The notes: a model not told the origin generated them from the letters alone. 64,000 bases of DNA from Rhyzopertha dominica (GCA_025024175.1 QCXZ01000064.1:53403325-53467324), one strand, 5' to 3'. Counted from the first letter of the stretch, positions 38,322 to 49,560 are shown. A program made the numbers and translations.

Positions 38322-39035
38322 CAGGCATTAGAAAACAAAAATTATGTAGATGAAATAATTGCATACAAGCTGAAATATGGCTTAAATGCTTTCTAGTGTG
38401 GTTATTAAAGATTATTATATAAAATCGAAGCATCCAGATATCTGGCAACATATTGTTTAAAAAATTTGTTTTAAAGAAAGTTTCAATTTTTTTGAATATC
38501 TCAGTCTAATCGTAAAAATTTTAATTGTTATTACATTTGGAATAAGGTCTTCATAGTTTTTATGAGTTATAAACAGATAAGGCAACCCCTCTATTCTATT
38601 CAATATTCCAAGATCAGGATAACTGCGCACTATGCCATGCAATCATTTACAAATATTAAGATTTTGTATTTATTTAAAAATGTTAAATTTTGATTTATAC
38701 ATACACCAAACATATTCTACAGCATACTGCAGTTTTTGTAACAGTGCGGACACAAGGGTTACGTTTTTTCACTTATAACTTGTAAATAATGTCCTGGGGG
38801 TAAAAACTATACAGATCTTTTTTATTCCATAATTAACAATTAAGATTGCCTCCGCCATTTTTGCAATTAGACTTGTAGGTCCTGAGACATTCACAAAATA
38901 TTAACATTTGTTAAGTATTTTGCTGGACCTCTTCATTATACTTCTTATTGTTATGTTTCTCATCACACTAGAAATAATCGAAGCCATATTTCAGCTAGCA
39001 TGCAATTATTTAATTCATTAAGTTTTTGATGCCTG
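38322..39035. mobile_element. Fold-back repeat in the P-element 3' region
   Basis: Arms 38322-38402 and 38958-39035 are inverted copies of about 80 bases, beginning GCAGGCAT and including GCTGAAATATGGCTT, separated by ~555 bases. The left arm starts about 37 bases after the transposase stop codon. It may be a MITE inserted in the element or part of its own architecture. Confidence 0.6.
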
Positions 39036-40320
39036 AACTATATCACTATTATATTTAATGTAACATTTGATTTGTAATAGTAGTAGTTTATGATACTGTT
39101 TTATCACAATATATGTAGTTCTGTTTTTATATTAAATTTGTTTTTGTTCTTACTTTATTTATGTCATTATTACCTTCATAAAGACAAAACAAAAAGAATG
39201 TGGGCCATACTAAAAAAATGGGGTATTTCCATTTAAGCATTAATTTAAAAATAATAAGTTCTGAGTGGGCGTAAGCTAAAGGTAAGTATTCTTTAGGGTT
39301 TATATTTATTGAGTATATTTAACACTAAAATGCATGTCTATGCTGTGCTGTCTACACCTCAACCAACACTGTTACATAAATATCAGCATTATGATCAATG
39401 TAGAAATTTGAATGTCTCATTCTTTTGGGGATTTCAGCAATTAAAGAACTTATTTACATTATTATCTATGCAACAGTGCTGATACTTTTTATAATTATCC
39501 TCCCCCCGTTTGTTGTGAATATATTTTGATAAANGCTTTAGAACTTTCACAGTTTCGTTTTGCATCCTAGTTCTTACATTTATTATAATTTTTGTACAGT
39601 TTTGAATCAAAAAGTTTAACCATTTTTCTCAAAATCAAATAATCCAACATCTTAGAATCCAATAAGAAATGCATTGCAGATTTTACAACCCTCCTATAGC
39701 TACCAAACTGCTTTCCGTTAATAAAGCAAATAATTAATATAATCTTACGTAAATTAAATGTAAAGTAACTTCAGATATGGCTACCGCTATTAGGGTGAAC
39801 ACCAATTTTTTCTTTTACGTGCTACTTTCATCTGTTTTTAATACTATTTAATATCAATACTTAATGTAATTTTTAATTAAACACCTTTGGTTAAATAGAT
39901 TAATAACTCACCATTAGAATTTTACATTACCACATTCCCCTATAGTAATACAAATATACCTATGATACAGCATAACCAGGGTTTACATAACATAAAGGCT
40001 TAAACAGTTATAAAAATTCCATTCAATCCATTCCTTAAGGGATTATGAACACTTGTGTTTTGTTCGTCCTATAGCCATTGTTTTTCATGGAATTTGAGGA
40101 AACCTGAGCAGAAAACGATCTCTTCAGTAATGTCACAGGTTCATAATTTGTATTATTTCAATACAATTAAATAATTTACGAAAATTCATTCAACTGGCAT
40201 CACTGCAGTGGTCGTCGGTATCAGTACCATCTATACGCTAGTAGCTTTACTACTCTCAGAAGATTCCTACCCAATGTTTGATTTAGTTGTCAGTTAATAT
40301 ACTATAAATGCTCACATTTG
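39036..40320. other. P-element 3' non-coding region
   Basis: AT-rich, no further frame of note, one undetermined base near 39534. It presumably holds the transposase 3' end and subterminal binding sites. Confidence 0.4.
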
Positions 40321-40326
40321 AATGGC

Positions 40327-40342
40327 TAGCGCCATCTGGTGA
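40327..40342 (-). promoter_or_regulatory. CTCF-consensus-like motif near the right P-element end
   Basis: The - strand reads TCACCAGATGGCGCTA, again a close match to the CTCF core, 62 bases inside the right terminus. It is inverted relative to the left motif. Confidence 0.4.
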
Positions 40343-41301
40343 GTTGCTAATCACGGTTTCCAATAAACCCATATGGTTGAGCAGTCTGTTTAATAAAGTT
40401 AATGTTTGTAGCAAATGCCTATAACGGCAGATGAATTGGGAGAGGGGGACTTATACCATGCCCTACGCATTCCGCCGACCTCAACTCTTTAGGCTGTTTA
40501 TTGTGGGGTTAATAAAAAGAATTTGTGTACCGGGAAAAGTCTTTAAACGAGCAGCATTTACGAAAATCAGAAATCATGCTGAGACTCTACAGAACCTCAG
40601 AAGAAGTTTCATGAGACGATGCAGGCTGTGCATTGGAACTGGTGAACAACGATTTGAACATTCATTCTAGGCGGGTTACCCGTTACTTCTTTGTTAAAGT
40701 TGTTTTAGTTGATCTTTTATGCTTTGCTATGTTTAGGCGTTTTGCTTTTCTTTGTACGTATTTTATTAGAGTGAAAATAAAACTTTTGTATAGTAATGTG
40801 ACGTACTGTATTGGTGCTTTTGTTTTCTTTATGTTGGGGCTTTTGTTAATTGCGTTTTAATTTATTAAATATGAATGACACAAAGTGGGTTTATCTTTAC
40901 AAAAAATAATGATTTATGAAAATATGTACTAGCTGAGTACTTACTTACAGCAACTTACATCCAAAGCTTGCTTTTCGAAGCCTGCCTTATGAGCCGAATC
41001 ATTGTGTATAACTGCATCACCTAACATTTCATCATATTATGCAAATACTATAGCAGATACAGAACAACTAATGAGGCACATTTGGTACATGTACTTTTTT
41101 ATAAGTTAAATTCGCTTAAACATTCTTCATGGCAGACTTGATTTAGTGCATCAGACAGTGATTTTCATAAAATCTACCAAAATATCCGTACCTTTCAAAC
41201 CGTAAACAATTGGATAATAGCATATGTGGTTATTTCGACTAGAAATGACCCACTCTATCACTTGCTTCCGTTTGGACCATCACTTTGGGAACACCCTGTA
41301 T

Positions 41302-42590
41302 AGGTACACTAAGGAATAATGATGTTACATCAAATTTCTTCTCAAATTTAATCTCCTTAATTTTGTCAACAAATTATAACGGAACAGTCCTTTTCCTTTT
41401 TTGGCAAATATATTTATAGACCGATTTGAAACTTTTATTTATTATATTTCATTATTTTAAAAAAGAAAACCAGTATTCGTATGGCTGCGTTACGTCTATG
41501 TTTTCGCTATTGTTGACGCCAGAATATACAATATCGGTAACCTTTTGGAAAGAGTGAAATTTTCATTTCACAAGGACGTTTTCCGGTCTTAGCTATATTG
41601 GTGCCAAGAAAAAGCAACTATGAAGTAGGGTTAACGTGTACAGAAAAATTTAAGTACAAATAGTTTTACAATCGATCGCGGCATTCTTAGCGACATAAAC
41701 TTTCGTCCCTGAACTTCTTAGTTAATAGATAATAAAATAGTTATTCTTTATCAAAAAAGAACTCAATATATTAATACTGTTGCAGTTCATAAGAGGTGCT
41801 CTAGCAAAAAGGTGAAAAACGATATGCACAAAAAACGGACTTTTGGTTGCCATCACGTTGTCTTTACCAACTTACCAATATTAACAAGCCTTTTAATTAT
41901 TTTAAGCTTACCCATGTACCACAAAGCCTCTTAAAACTATTTCACTTAAAACTGACTGTTATCACCAATAATACTATCAAAAATCTTTTAGAAAAGTCGA
42001 TGGAAAAAATAAATCAGGCAGTTATGAAATACAACGTAGTAGCTGTATACCTAAATATACTAGGGAAGCCAGGCGCTCTATAGGAGTTAGATTTAAGAAG
42101 CATACAGTTCATTTCAGGTTTGAGATAAAACAAGTGTTCCTTAACGTATTAAAGACTCTGCTCGCCTTATAACAATAAACAAAACTAGTAAAACAAGTTA
42201 ATAACAACTCAACATGCTTGAAAGCACCTTTATTCAAAAATAATTTAATGAATTCTGATTAAGGTCCACTTGCGAGTTCGGCATTGTTTGAACTAGTCAG
42301 ATAAGGAATACACTCAAGCGTGAAATCCACATAGTATATAAAAAATGGATTATGTTGACATGAATACCATTTCCACTGAAAATTTGGCGATGATAGTATC
42401 TGTAAAATCCAGCCAGTCACCTAACTTCTCCCGAAGACGAGAGCTTAGTTGCCGAAATACAAATTTAGAAAATTATTATGCTATCTAAGTGTTTTTATAA
42501 TGTATAGATTAAATAGAATCAAACCACACTAAGCTCTTATTTAGAGCAAGTTATTTAAGCAAGTTCAATACATCATTAAATATATCTATA
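41302..42590. repeat. Intergenic DNA containing a dispersed repeat
   Basis: The segment about 41930-42420 is recognisably related to 61318-61790: shared words include 'actatcaaaa', 'ggagttagattta/ggagctggattta', 'catttcag.ttt' and 'gcacctttattcaaa/gcatctttattcaaa'. Identity is low and no ends were defined. The rest is AT-rich with nothing recognised. Confidence 0.4.
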
Positions 42591-42594
42591 TTTA

Positions 42595-42790
42595 AGTAGA
42601 AATTTAGGTGGCACTGCCATCTGTCAGCATTACGCTGACACGATGACAAAGCCACCTAGCTGCCATTATGGAAACTACTTCCTAAATGAAAAAACTGCAT
42701 TGATGAGCTATAATGATAACGAAATATATCTGTCTGCAGTTGGTTGCGGTGCAGACAACACAGAATAGACATAGACAAATAAACTTATTC
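42595..42790. repeat. Dispersed repeat, copy without MITE
   Basis: Matches 57350-57910 in order: 'gtcagcattac.ctgac', 'acaaagccacctag.tgcc', 'aactacttcctaaa' and 'gttggttgcggtg.agac'. This copy is shorter internally and lacks the MITE present in the other, giving an empty insertion site near 42625-42640. Confidence 0.65.
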
Positions 42791-42949
42791 AAAATGCTCA
42801 TTGCACATTTCTCCGCAGTTATTTATTAACAATATTCCGAGTTTCACCTTTAGCACTTGCGATCAAGCGAAAATTCCGTAAAGGTGTGCCGCATAAGGCG
42901 TACATGCAACCAGCAGAAGGTTTTCTTTCATGATTCCTTATCAAATTAC

Positions 42950-43320
42950 GACCACCTCTCGTGCAAATAAAATTGCGTGCCCCTAACAAAACCGCATATT
43001 ATTTATTGCGCAGATTCCAGGGCTTTTTGTTGCGCCTAACCTTTGTGCGTTCCCGGCGCGGATCGAAAAGGGTCGGTCAAATCGCGTATGGGATGTTGAC
43101 GTGAAAACGAATGTGAAATGTCATTAAACTGGATATTTTGGTTTGCAAACGAAATTGCAATCAAATGAGGAGACGGAACGTCAGGGGATGTTTTTCAAAG
43201 CCTGTTCGGGAGATGCGATAACCAATGGGAATTTTTCGACCTTGCCCTGAAATTATTCACCATTCGGATGAACGTTCCAGTTCGATGGCTAAAACTCTTT
43301 GTATACGAAAGCGAGCACAT
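42950..43320. other. GC-richer non-coding island
   Basis: A stretch of complex, non-repetitive sequence near 45% G+C within 35% surroundings, lacking frames or repeats. It includes 'cccggcgcggatcg' and 'tcattaaactgg'. Such islands in insect genomes are often conserved regulatory DNA (inference only). Confidence 0.3.
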
Positions 43321-43905
43321 GTTATACGCACAGTAAAATGAAAATATAGTTCTTAAATGTTGTTGAAAAATAAGGTGTGCAAAATAATTAGAAAAGACCT
43401 TTGTTTAAGAAAACAAGAGAACAGGAAAGATAGATGTAATTAATTACAAATTAAGCATTCCGCTTCCTGTAGTTTAATACACGTAATGATAAATACCTAC
43501 ACCAGGTAAAAAAAAGCTTTTAAAAGAATTGACGACCACAGTTTGCTGTAGTAATGGACACGACACAAAAAATTATGGGCCGAAAGCAACATAAAGCCAG
43601 AATACTAAAGGTGCTTGTACATTGATAAAGGATATATTGGTACTGCAGTAAATTATATGAAAGGAAAGTTCGTTATACTCAGCATAAAAGCAACAGAGAT
43701 GTATTTTCGTCGTGCTTACATTTTATTGTTGTTGTTCCTTTTATTTTTAAACTTTTTGTTTAATTTGTTTGTTAATGTTTTTGATTCAAAATGTTTATAC
43801 TTTATTGGCTGAAGGTGAGGGTGGATTCCCTTAAAACATGTACTAACTAACATAATTAAAGGATGTGCAGTAAGACATTGACTCATTTGTTTTGATTTAT
43901 TAAAA

Positions 43906-44109
43906 ATGGAAATGTTTACAGACTATTTAATTGACAATTATATGGCAAATTGCGTTATATATCTGCCAGATTTGTGGGCAACTAAAACGTCAAGCGCAGA
44001 TATAAGCACTAATTCCTGCGAATCATTCCATTCGCATTTAAAAAAAATATATTTTTACGCACCTAATCCATCAACATTGTATCTAGTATCTAGAAAAAGC
44101 ATTATTTAA
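43906..44109 (+). pseudogene. MULE-type transposase fragment
   Basis: 67 codons reading DYLIDNYMANCVIYLPDLWA and NSCESFHSHLKKIYFYAPNPS. The 'FxxYLxxNYI ... PPxLWA ... TNxCESFHSxLNxxFYxxHP' pattern is that of the C-terminal part of MULE-type transposases found in many insects. No DDE residues or zinc finger are nearby, so it is a scrap of a dead element. Confidence 0.6.
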
Positions 44110-46260
44110 TGACTATAACACTACCAAATTTTCTAAGTTATACTCTTAGAACTTACTTCGCACTATTACAACAAATAACTTTAGCATATATGTAGGTATA
44201 TAATGACAAATGTGTCTTTATATCTACAAAGTGTGACATTATAATGTACAAAAGCTTAATAGTGCAAAACTACATACATAGGTTACCTGTAGGGTAGTTA
44301 GAATTCTTGGAACTAAGGTTTGGGATCATAAATTTTACGACCGGTCGAGATTACATACGGTATTTTGGACCGTCTTTCGGAGATTATAATTTCTTAAGCG
44401 GCTATATTGACCATCCCATCAAAAACCACTGCTTATATTTCAAAAGAAAAGGTAAAACAGTAAACCCTTTGAAACATTTGGAAATTAAAAAGCACACTAT
44501 TGGAAAAGACATTTAGGAAATACGCAATTTCATGTGTCCAGTACGCCTTTACCAAAATCAGAGATTTTACAACTAAAAATTATACAACGCCTGTAAAAAT
44601 AAGGGAAGTGAGCAACATCTGGGCTGAGTATTGTTTCGATTCTCTTCGAAAATGAGCACTATCGTCACAGCTATCGGAGAAAAACTGTACTGCATTATTG
44701 AATGTGTGCAAGACACCTACTGCTTCAAGATAACCTTATTATATAGNAGCGAACGGGTAAATAGCCAGGACTACTGCGTTAAAGTACTGCTTGTGATCTG
44801 AGTAAGCCTTTAGTCGGGATTAATTTATTTATTTAGAAAGATGTATCTTCTTACCGAGCGCTCAAATCAATCACGAGCAGGTACGCTAAAACTTCCACGT
44901 TATGCCTTTGACTTATGAGAACGAATTACGGCCATGATATGGAATTCTTTGTTCACTGTTCGCTCTGTTAGACGCTTTAAGAAGAAAACTTAAAATACAT
45001 GTGGTATAAAACTTATGCCGTATATCCACATATACGTAAGTAACAAAACTACGGAGCAAATTGTTCTGGCGGTTATAACATCAGCATAGCATAACTAACT
45101 GATAAAATTAACGTCCTGTTTGTTTGTTATTGCAAAAGTGTTTTGTTGCATTTTATAAAAGAAGGCTATGTATAGTCAGTAACAATGTAACTTCGCCTGT
45201 CCTGTTGTTGAGTTGTAAATATCTCACTCTTAATATTTATAAGTATTTTCAAAAGCAAATTGCTATTCCATACATTTGTGTGACAACTTGTTTATTTATT
45301 CCTTCAAAGGTCTATGTGGGCCTAAGTGCAAATTTATATTCATGATCAGAACTATAATACGTTTAAATTTTTAACTGATTTTTGGTTACCTACTTGATGC
45401 GATTTCAGGTAGGGACGTATCAATAGTTCTAACCAAATAATTGAGCTAATCCTCTACAACTTGTGGTTTAAAGCGACAAACAGCTATAAAGTTGCCATGG
45501 ACATCCATATAGAAAACGCCACTCCATTAGAAATGCACGTTCGCCCAAAGCTAATACGATATCTGAGAAAATGAATGCTTTTAAGGATTTGAATACAAAT
45601 GGGTCCATTACAGTTACTACAACAGATAAAGGTTCAGCCACAGTACCTAATTTTATATAGATTTTATATATAAACACACAACAAAACATGTAAAAATTCC
45701 ATTTACGATTTAGTCCTTAATTCTATACTCTTCAGTCATCACTCCCATATATTGCAAGGCCTATATAGGAGGTTTTCAAAATATTCTTTTTAATACGTAC
45801 TCGTATATTAAAAAACGAAAGAAATTACCAATATATGTTTACCTGTATAAAATATGTAAATAATAAAATATTTTATTAAATTAAAACGAAAATGGTAAAA
45901 TCGCTTTTGTGTAGCTTGTATCTTACAAATTTCTTCCAAAATGTGTAGAGTACCTGTACAAAAGACTGGTATACTCAATGATTTTTTCGCACACACACCT
46001 AAACTAAATGCGTGCTTGGACGTCGCTTTTACAACTCTATTTACATATGCTTACCAACAACTTAATCAGGACTACCTGACCGCACTTATCACAGGTCACC
46101 TGGGCGGCCTACCTGCTACTGGAAGGCTTAAAAATCATTAATGCCTTTATCTGGCGTCCCATAGACAGAATTATTTCAAGGAAGGTTGTAGTATTCTTTT
46201 CTTGGAGGGTTATATCTATTTAATGATGTACAATCAGCTAATGTACTTTGGTGGGGCTAA
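44110..46260. other. Intergenic DNA, nothing firmly recognised
   Basis: Several 60-75 codon frames occur but none shows a known domain or overlaps a repeat I recognise. One undetermined base lies near 44746. Confidence 0.4.
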
Positions 46261-46266
46261 AAATTT

Positions 46267-46402
46267 CATAAAAGGGGGTTCCATTCCATTGACGTCTTCA
46301 GTTAGTCGACAATTCGCTTTGGGCGTGATAGTACAATAATTGACGACAGCTGTTTCTCCAAGATTTTGTGACTTCTCGGCGACTTGGAAGAATAAAGAAC
46401 AG
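46267..46402 (+). promoter_or_regulatory. Candidate promoter and untranslated first exon of the SINA-like gene
   Basis: A TATA-like CATAAAAG (46267-46274) precedes an arthropod initiator TTCAGTT (A at 46300) by about 33 bases. A strong donor AACAG|GTAAGT follows at 46402/46403. The SINA-like coding exon begins one base after an acceptor (48538), so its transcript needs an upstream non-coding exon. This is the best candidate I can see, but the link is inferred. Confidence 0.4.
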
Positions 46403-47348
46403 GTAAGTCAATTTTTAATTTCTACGGTTTCTTTAAAGTGTTGTGTTTAATGGTACTTTCTAGTTTTCTTCCCATCTGATTTCATTACCACATTTTGCTT
46501 CTAGTTTATTTCACTTAGGTATGAAGATTCTCAAATAAAACAAATACATATTTTTTTATTAAGTGCCTATCAAGCAACACTGTATTATAATAAATAACTT
46601 GATTGGATGTCAAGAAAACTTTAACATTAACCAACTAGAACTGTTTTAAAAAACATTGTTTAACAAAGAAAAAGCGATGCACTTTTTAAATTGCCCGCCC
46701 GCATATTTGTATTTTCACCATTACCTAACAATTGTGGACTGCGCGTTGCCTATGGTAGGATTAAAAAAAGCACCAAAAGTTTGGCCAATAAGCAATAAAA
46801 AATTTTGAACACCCTAATAGAGCGATTAAGGAAAATTTCTTAATATATCTTTACACGTAGGACCTGAGCTTCGTGAAAATCCATAATAATCAATTTTGAA
46901 TCATTCAGTTTTCAATTTGTTTGAGCAAGAGGGATGATATCCCTTAATTAAAGTTAATAATCATCTAAATGATTTAAAAACTTGTATTTTTTTTAGCTAA
47001 TCATTTATTATTATATAAACACAATGCCGCGTAAATTTAATACCGGGGTTGCCATTTTGTAATAATTTTATGGAAATTATATTTGCTTGCAACTTTTTAA
47101 ATATGCAAATTGTAGATGACCATAACTTTATTATTTTAAATTAACTATTTTAATTTGTGTTGTCTTCGTTTATTTCGGCATGGAGGCTGCGTATTGTTTG
47201 ATGTAAAATTTGCCTACCCTGTTAACTATAATGACTTTAAACCTCGTAAGAGTTCTTGCCACTATCAAACAATCATTATTTTTAAATAAAGTGAATGTGT
47301 TTAAACATTTACAATAATGTACTACATAATAAAATATTAGCATATATA

Positions 47349-48379
47349 CGGTGATTTAGGAGAAAGTGCCAATATTTTCGAAAATGGTAGTAAACAAAAA
47401 AACTCATGTCGACTTTTACCCTAAAGCGCTCCATTTCAGAGATACCTTCCTTAGAACTTAGAAGTTGTAATTAAACAACCACTTCGACTGAAATATCTAA
47501 GTAATCTAGAAATATTCAAATTTGACATCTTAATTTCAGAAACATTTTCATTTTCCTAGATTCACTGAGGGGTAGCTACCCTTCTTTCCTCATTAATTTT
47601 TCATGCTTTAGGGGTTTCATAGTTCAGACCCAATTTTTGAAATCTTGCACAAAAAAGTTACTCTTTTTCAATGTCGATAGTATTAATCGTTTTCGAGAAT
47701 AGCGATATTTTATTCAAACATGCTTAAACAGATATTGCATATTCCAATCATATCAGCAAGGCTATGACAAATGAAACAAACGATAAAGGAGTCGACATAA
47801 GTTTTCTTGCTTAGAATGGGGAACTTGCACAATTTTCAGAAACGTGCTAGTCCGTAAGATAATCAAATTTGGGGATATATGTCGGCAGAAGGAATTAAAT
47901 CTGTCGTCAAGCAAGCTCAAAATATGAATAATTAATTTGTAACTGAAGCCACGCCTCTAAAACGGACTCTGACATCACTTGCCGTACGGTGCAGATCTTA
48001 GGTGCGGATCAAAAGTGCGAATAGTCTCGAAGCTAGGCATTGAGTTTTGCGTTTCTCCATTCTAGTCATTAGTTGAATGGACGGCGTTGTTTTTGCTAGC
48101 AACGAGATTATATGCACTGGAAGCCGTTCCTAAGATACGCACCGTGCGCAGACCCGTCCGGCACGTGACGTCAGAGTCCGTTTTAGAACGGTGGCTTTAC
48201 TTCAGATTTCTAACTCATATTGTGAGCTTATTTGAGGACTGATTTAATTATATTATATCCTAAAATTTAATTCTCTTTCGGCCTAACAACTATATAATGC
48301 GATTTAAGATTCATGCAACTTCCCCATTGTGAATACTACCATTTTCTAGAATATTGTCACTTCCTCATGAATCACCCTG
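47349..48379. mobile_element. Fold-back MITE with mariner-like ends in the SINA-like 5' intron
   Basis: The left terminus CGGTGATTTAGGAG and right terminus (inverse) CAGGGTGATTCATGAGG are flanked by TA. Inverted arms continue: 47349-47400 and 47810-47985 on the left correspond to 48155-48379 on the right, with ACGGACTCTGAC..CAC near the centre in both. A 410-base block (47400-47810) is present only in the left arm. No transposase frame. Confidence 0.75.
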
Positions 48380-48539
48380 TATATTTGTAACAAAACATGC
48401 ATTCGTACGTAGCCAATTTTTCGAAGATTGACCGCTATAAACATTCAGTGTGGTAGTCGAAAACATCTTGGTTAATATAATAGCAAACGCCCAGCCCAAT
48501 TTACTGATTTGATGTACCTGTTTTTTTTTTTTTGGCAGA

Positions 48540-49560
48540 ATGGATACCCTGAATGAAGAATTCCGATCCTTATTCAAGTGTAAAGTCTGCGACCAATACA
48601 TGCACCCTCCAATTAGGCAGTGCTGCGGGGGTCATTCCTTATGCGACACTTGTTCCTGCCAGCTTGTGAAATGTCCAGCGTGTTGGAAGTCACTGTCTCG
48701 TACACGTTGTTTTACATTAGAAAGCATCCACGAGAAGATACAGTTCCCGTGTATAAATGCAAACAAGGGATGCGAAGAAAGGATATTTGGCACTGCTATC
48801 GTGGACCACCAAAAGCGATGTTCATTTTCGTGGATACCATGTTTAGTGAAGAGGTCAGAGGGTTGCAAGTGGATGGGAGCCCAAATCGATTTCCTTGAAC
48901 ACTGCAGGTAAGTACATACCTCGAAGAACTAAATCTATTGAAATAAGTTAACAAAAAGTTCTTTCCCAGATGAAGATTTTTAATCCTTAAAGTTACACTA
49001 AGATTTCTACCTAATTTAACGCAATAATTAAATTATGTTATATTATTAATATTATTATGCCATTCCCAAATTATAATACTCGTAGACTTCGTACATGGAG
49101 AAGGAATTTTTGCTTATCTTAAAAAACAATTTACAAATTTTCTATATCTTTTTAAATATTGATTGCTTCTTTTTGTTTCAGAGCAGCTCACAAAGAGAAC
49201 GTTAGGTCTCGGGAAGATAATTGGACAACAGATCTCATCCAGAATAAGCAAATTCTTCACGGAAGCGTTATCAATAATGTAGTAGAATTCAACGGAGAGA
49301 TCTTTATTTCTTCATGGGAAGTCGACCGTGTTATGGGACTATTATCACACGTATTGTTTCATGTTAATCCAAGGGGGCAAACACAGCGTTATTATTATAA
49401 ATTGAGCCAGTGGAAAAGCAGAGATCCCAGCGGTGTACCTCTGGAGGCGAATTGTGCCTGCCAACCACTGCGGGATAACAATTTAATGACACCAAAACTT
49501 GAAAAATGCATCCCGTTCCGGTATGACCAGTTGAAAATAACTATATGCGAAATGAATTAG
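48540..49560 (+). CDS. SINA-like RING E3 ubiquitin ligase (2 coding exons, 248 aa)
   Basis: Likely a RING-type E3 that transfers ubiquitin from an E2 to bound substrates, as in Seven-in-absentia/SIAH. Coding exons are 48540-48907 (donor CAG|GTAAGT) and 49182-49560 (acceptor GTTTCAG), total 248 codons. The RING finger spans residues 14-48 (C14, C17, C28, H32, C35, C38, C45, C48; CKVC...CCGGHSLC...CPAC). The SIAH-type double zinc finger follows (about 74-127: FPCINANKGCEERI, DHQKRC, WIPCLVKRSEGCKW, FLEHC..AH), completed by the splice. The C-terminal substrate-binding part is about 120 residues, short against ~190 in Sina, so this is a divergent family member. ATG lies one base after a polypyrimidine acceptor, implying an untranslated 5' exon. 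AATAAA lies at 49575-49580. The frame is undamaged. Confidence 0.87.

Larger units (their letters stand above)
30270..40404 (+). mobile_element. P-superfamily DNA transposon (10.1 kb, near intact)
   Basis: Termini are a perfect 30-base inverted repeat beginning CATTAACTTTATTAAACAGA and ending at GCTCAACC. The left end is 30270-30299 and the right end 40375-40404. It is flanked by TTTGTAG on both sides. One further base each way also matches, so the duplication can be read as 7, 8 or 9 bp depending on where the ends are drawn. P elements give 8 bp, and the related Galileo 7 bp. Inserted in the mariner transposase gene. It encodes the THAP-type transposase at 31457-38285. Subterminal regions on both sides carry CCAGATGGC-type words in inverted orientation. 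Confidence 0.9.
29505..40671 (+). pseudogene. Mariner-type transposase in two pieces 10 kb apart
   Basis: The first piece begins at ATG 29505 (MSYTSREYAEMHFI, then a stop and frame change) and continues in the next frame as SADVYRHRHQDRDRFPDHRVF and PSTSIRQISSNTGVKESTIQRSLN, the helix-turn-helix N-terminal region of arthropod mariner-like (DUF4817-associated) transposases. Degraded blocks 'NPHEIHNSRFQHQFG' and 'LDEAPVLRR' (family: HDGAPxH) run to about 30260. The second piece (40405-40671) has the expected C-terminal block: LFIVGLIKRI, then LQNLRRSFMRRCRLCI and RFEHSF. The P element at 30270-40404 interrupts it. Stops and frameshifts existed as well, so it is dead. Confidence 0.78.
27446..41298 (+). 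mobile_element. Mariner-type transposon, split twice by later insertions
   Basis: The left end (27446) TGGGGTGTTTCAAAG and the right end (inverse of 41298) CAGGGTGTTCCCAAAG are inverted repeats that stay alignable for about 150 bases (for example 'gccattatccaatt' and 'cactaaatcaa.tctgccatga'). TA dinucleotides flank both ends (27444-27445, 41299-41300), the Tc1/mariner target duplication. The original element was probably about 2.3 kb once the hAT-like insertion (1386 bp) and P element (10.1 kb) are removed. Confidence 0.8.

Noticed and set aside
38457..38642. 61-aa - strand frame with a faint resemblance to a LINE RT C-terminus
   Set aside because: The similarity is a few hydrophobic and basic residues only; no catalytic or diagnostic block is present.
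45941..46141. 66-aa open frame upstream of the SINA-like gene
   Set aside because: No domain, no splice context linking it to the next gene, and length expected by chance.
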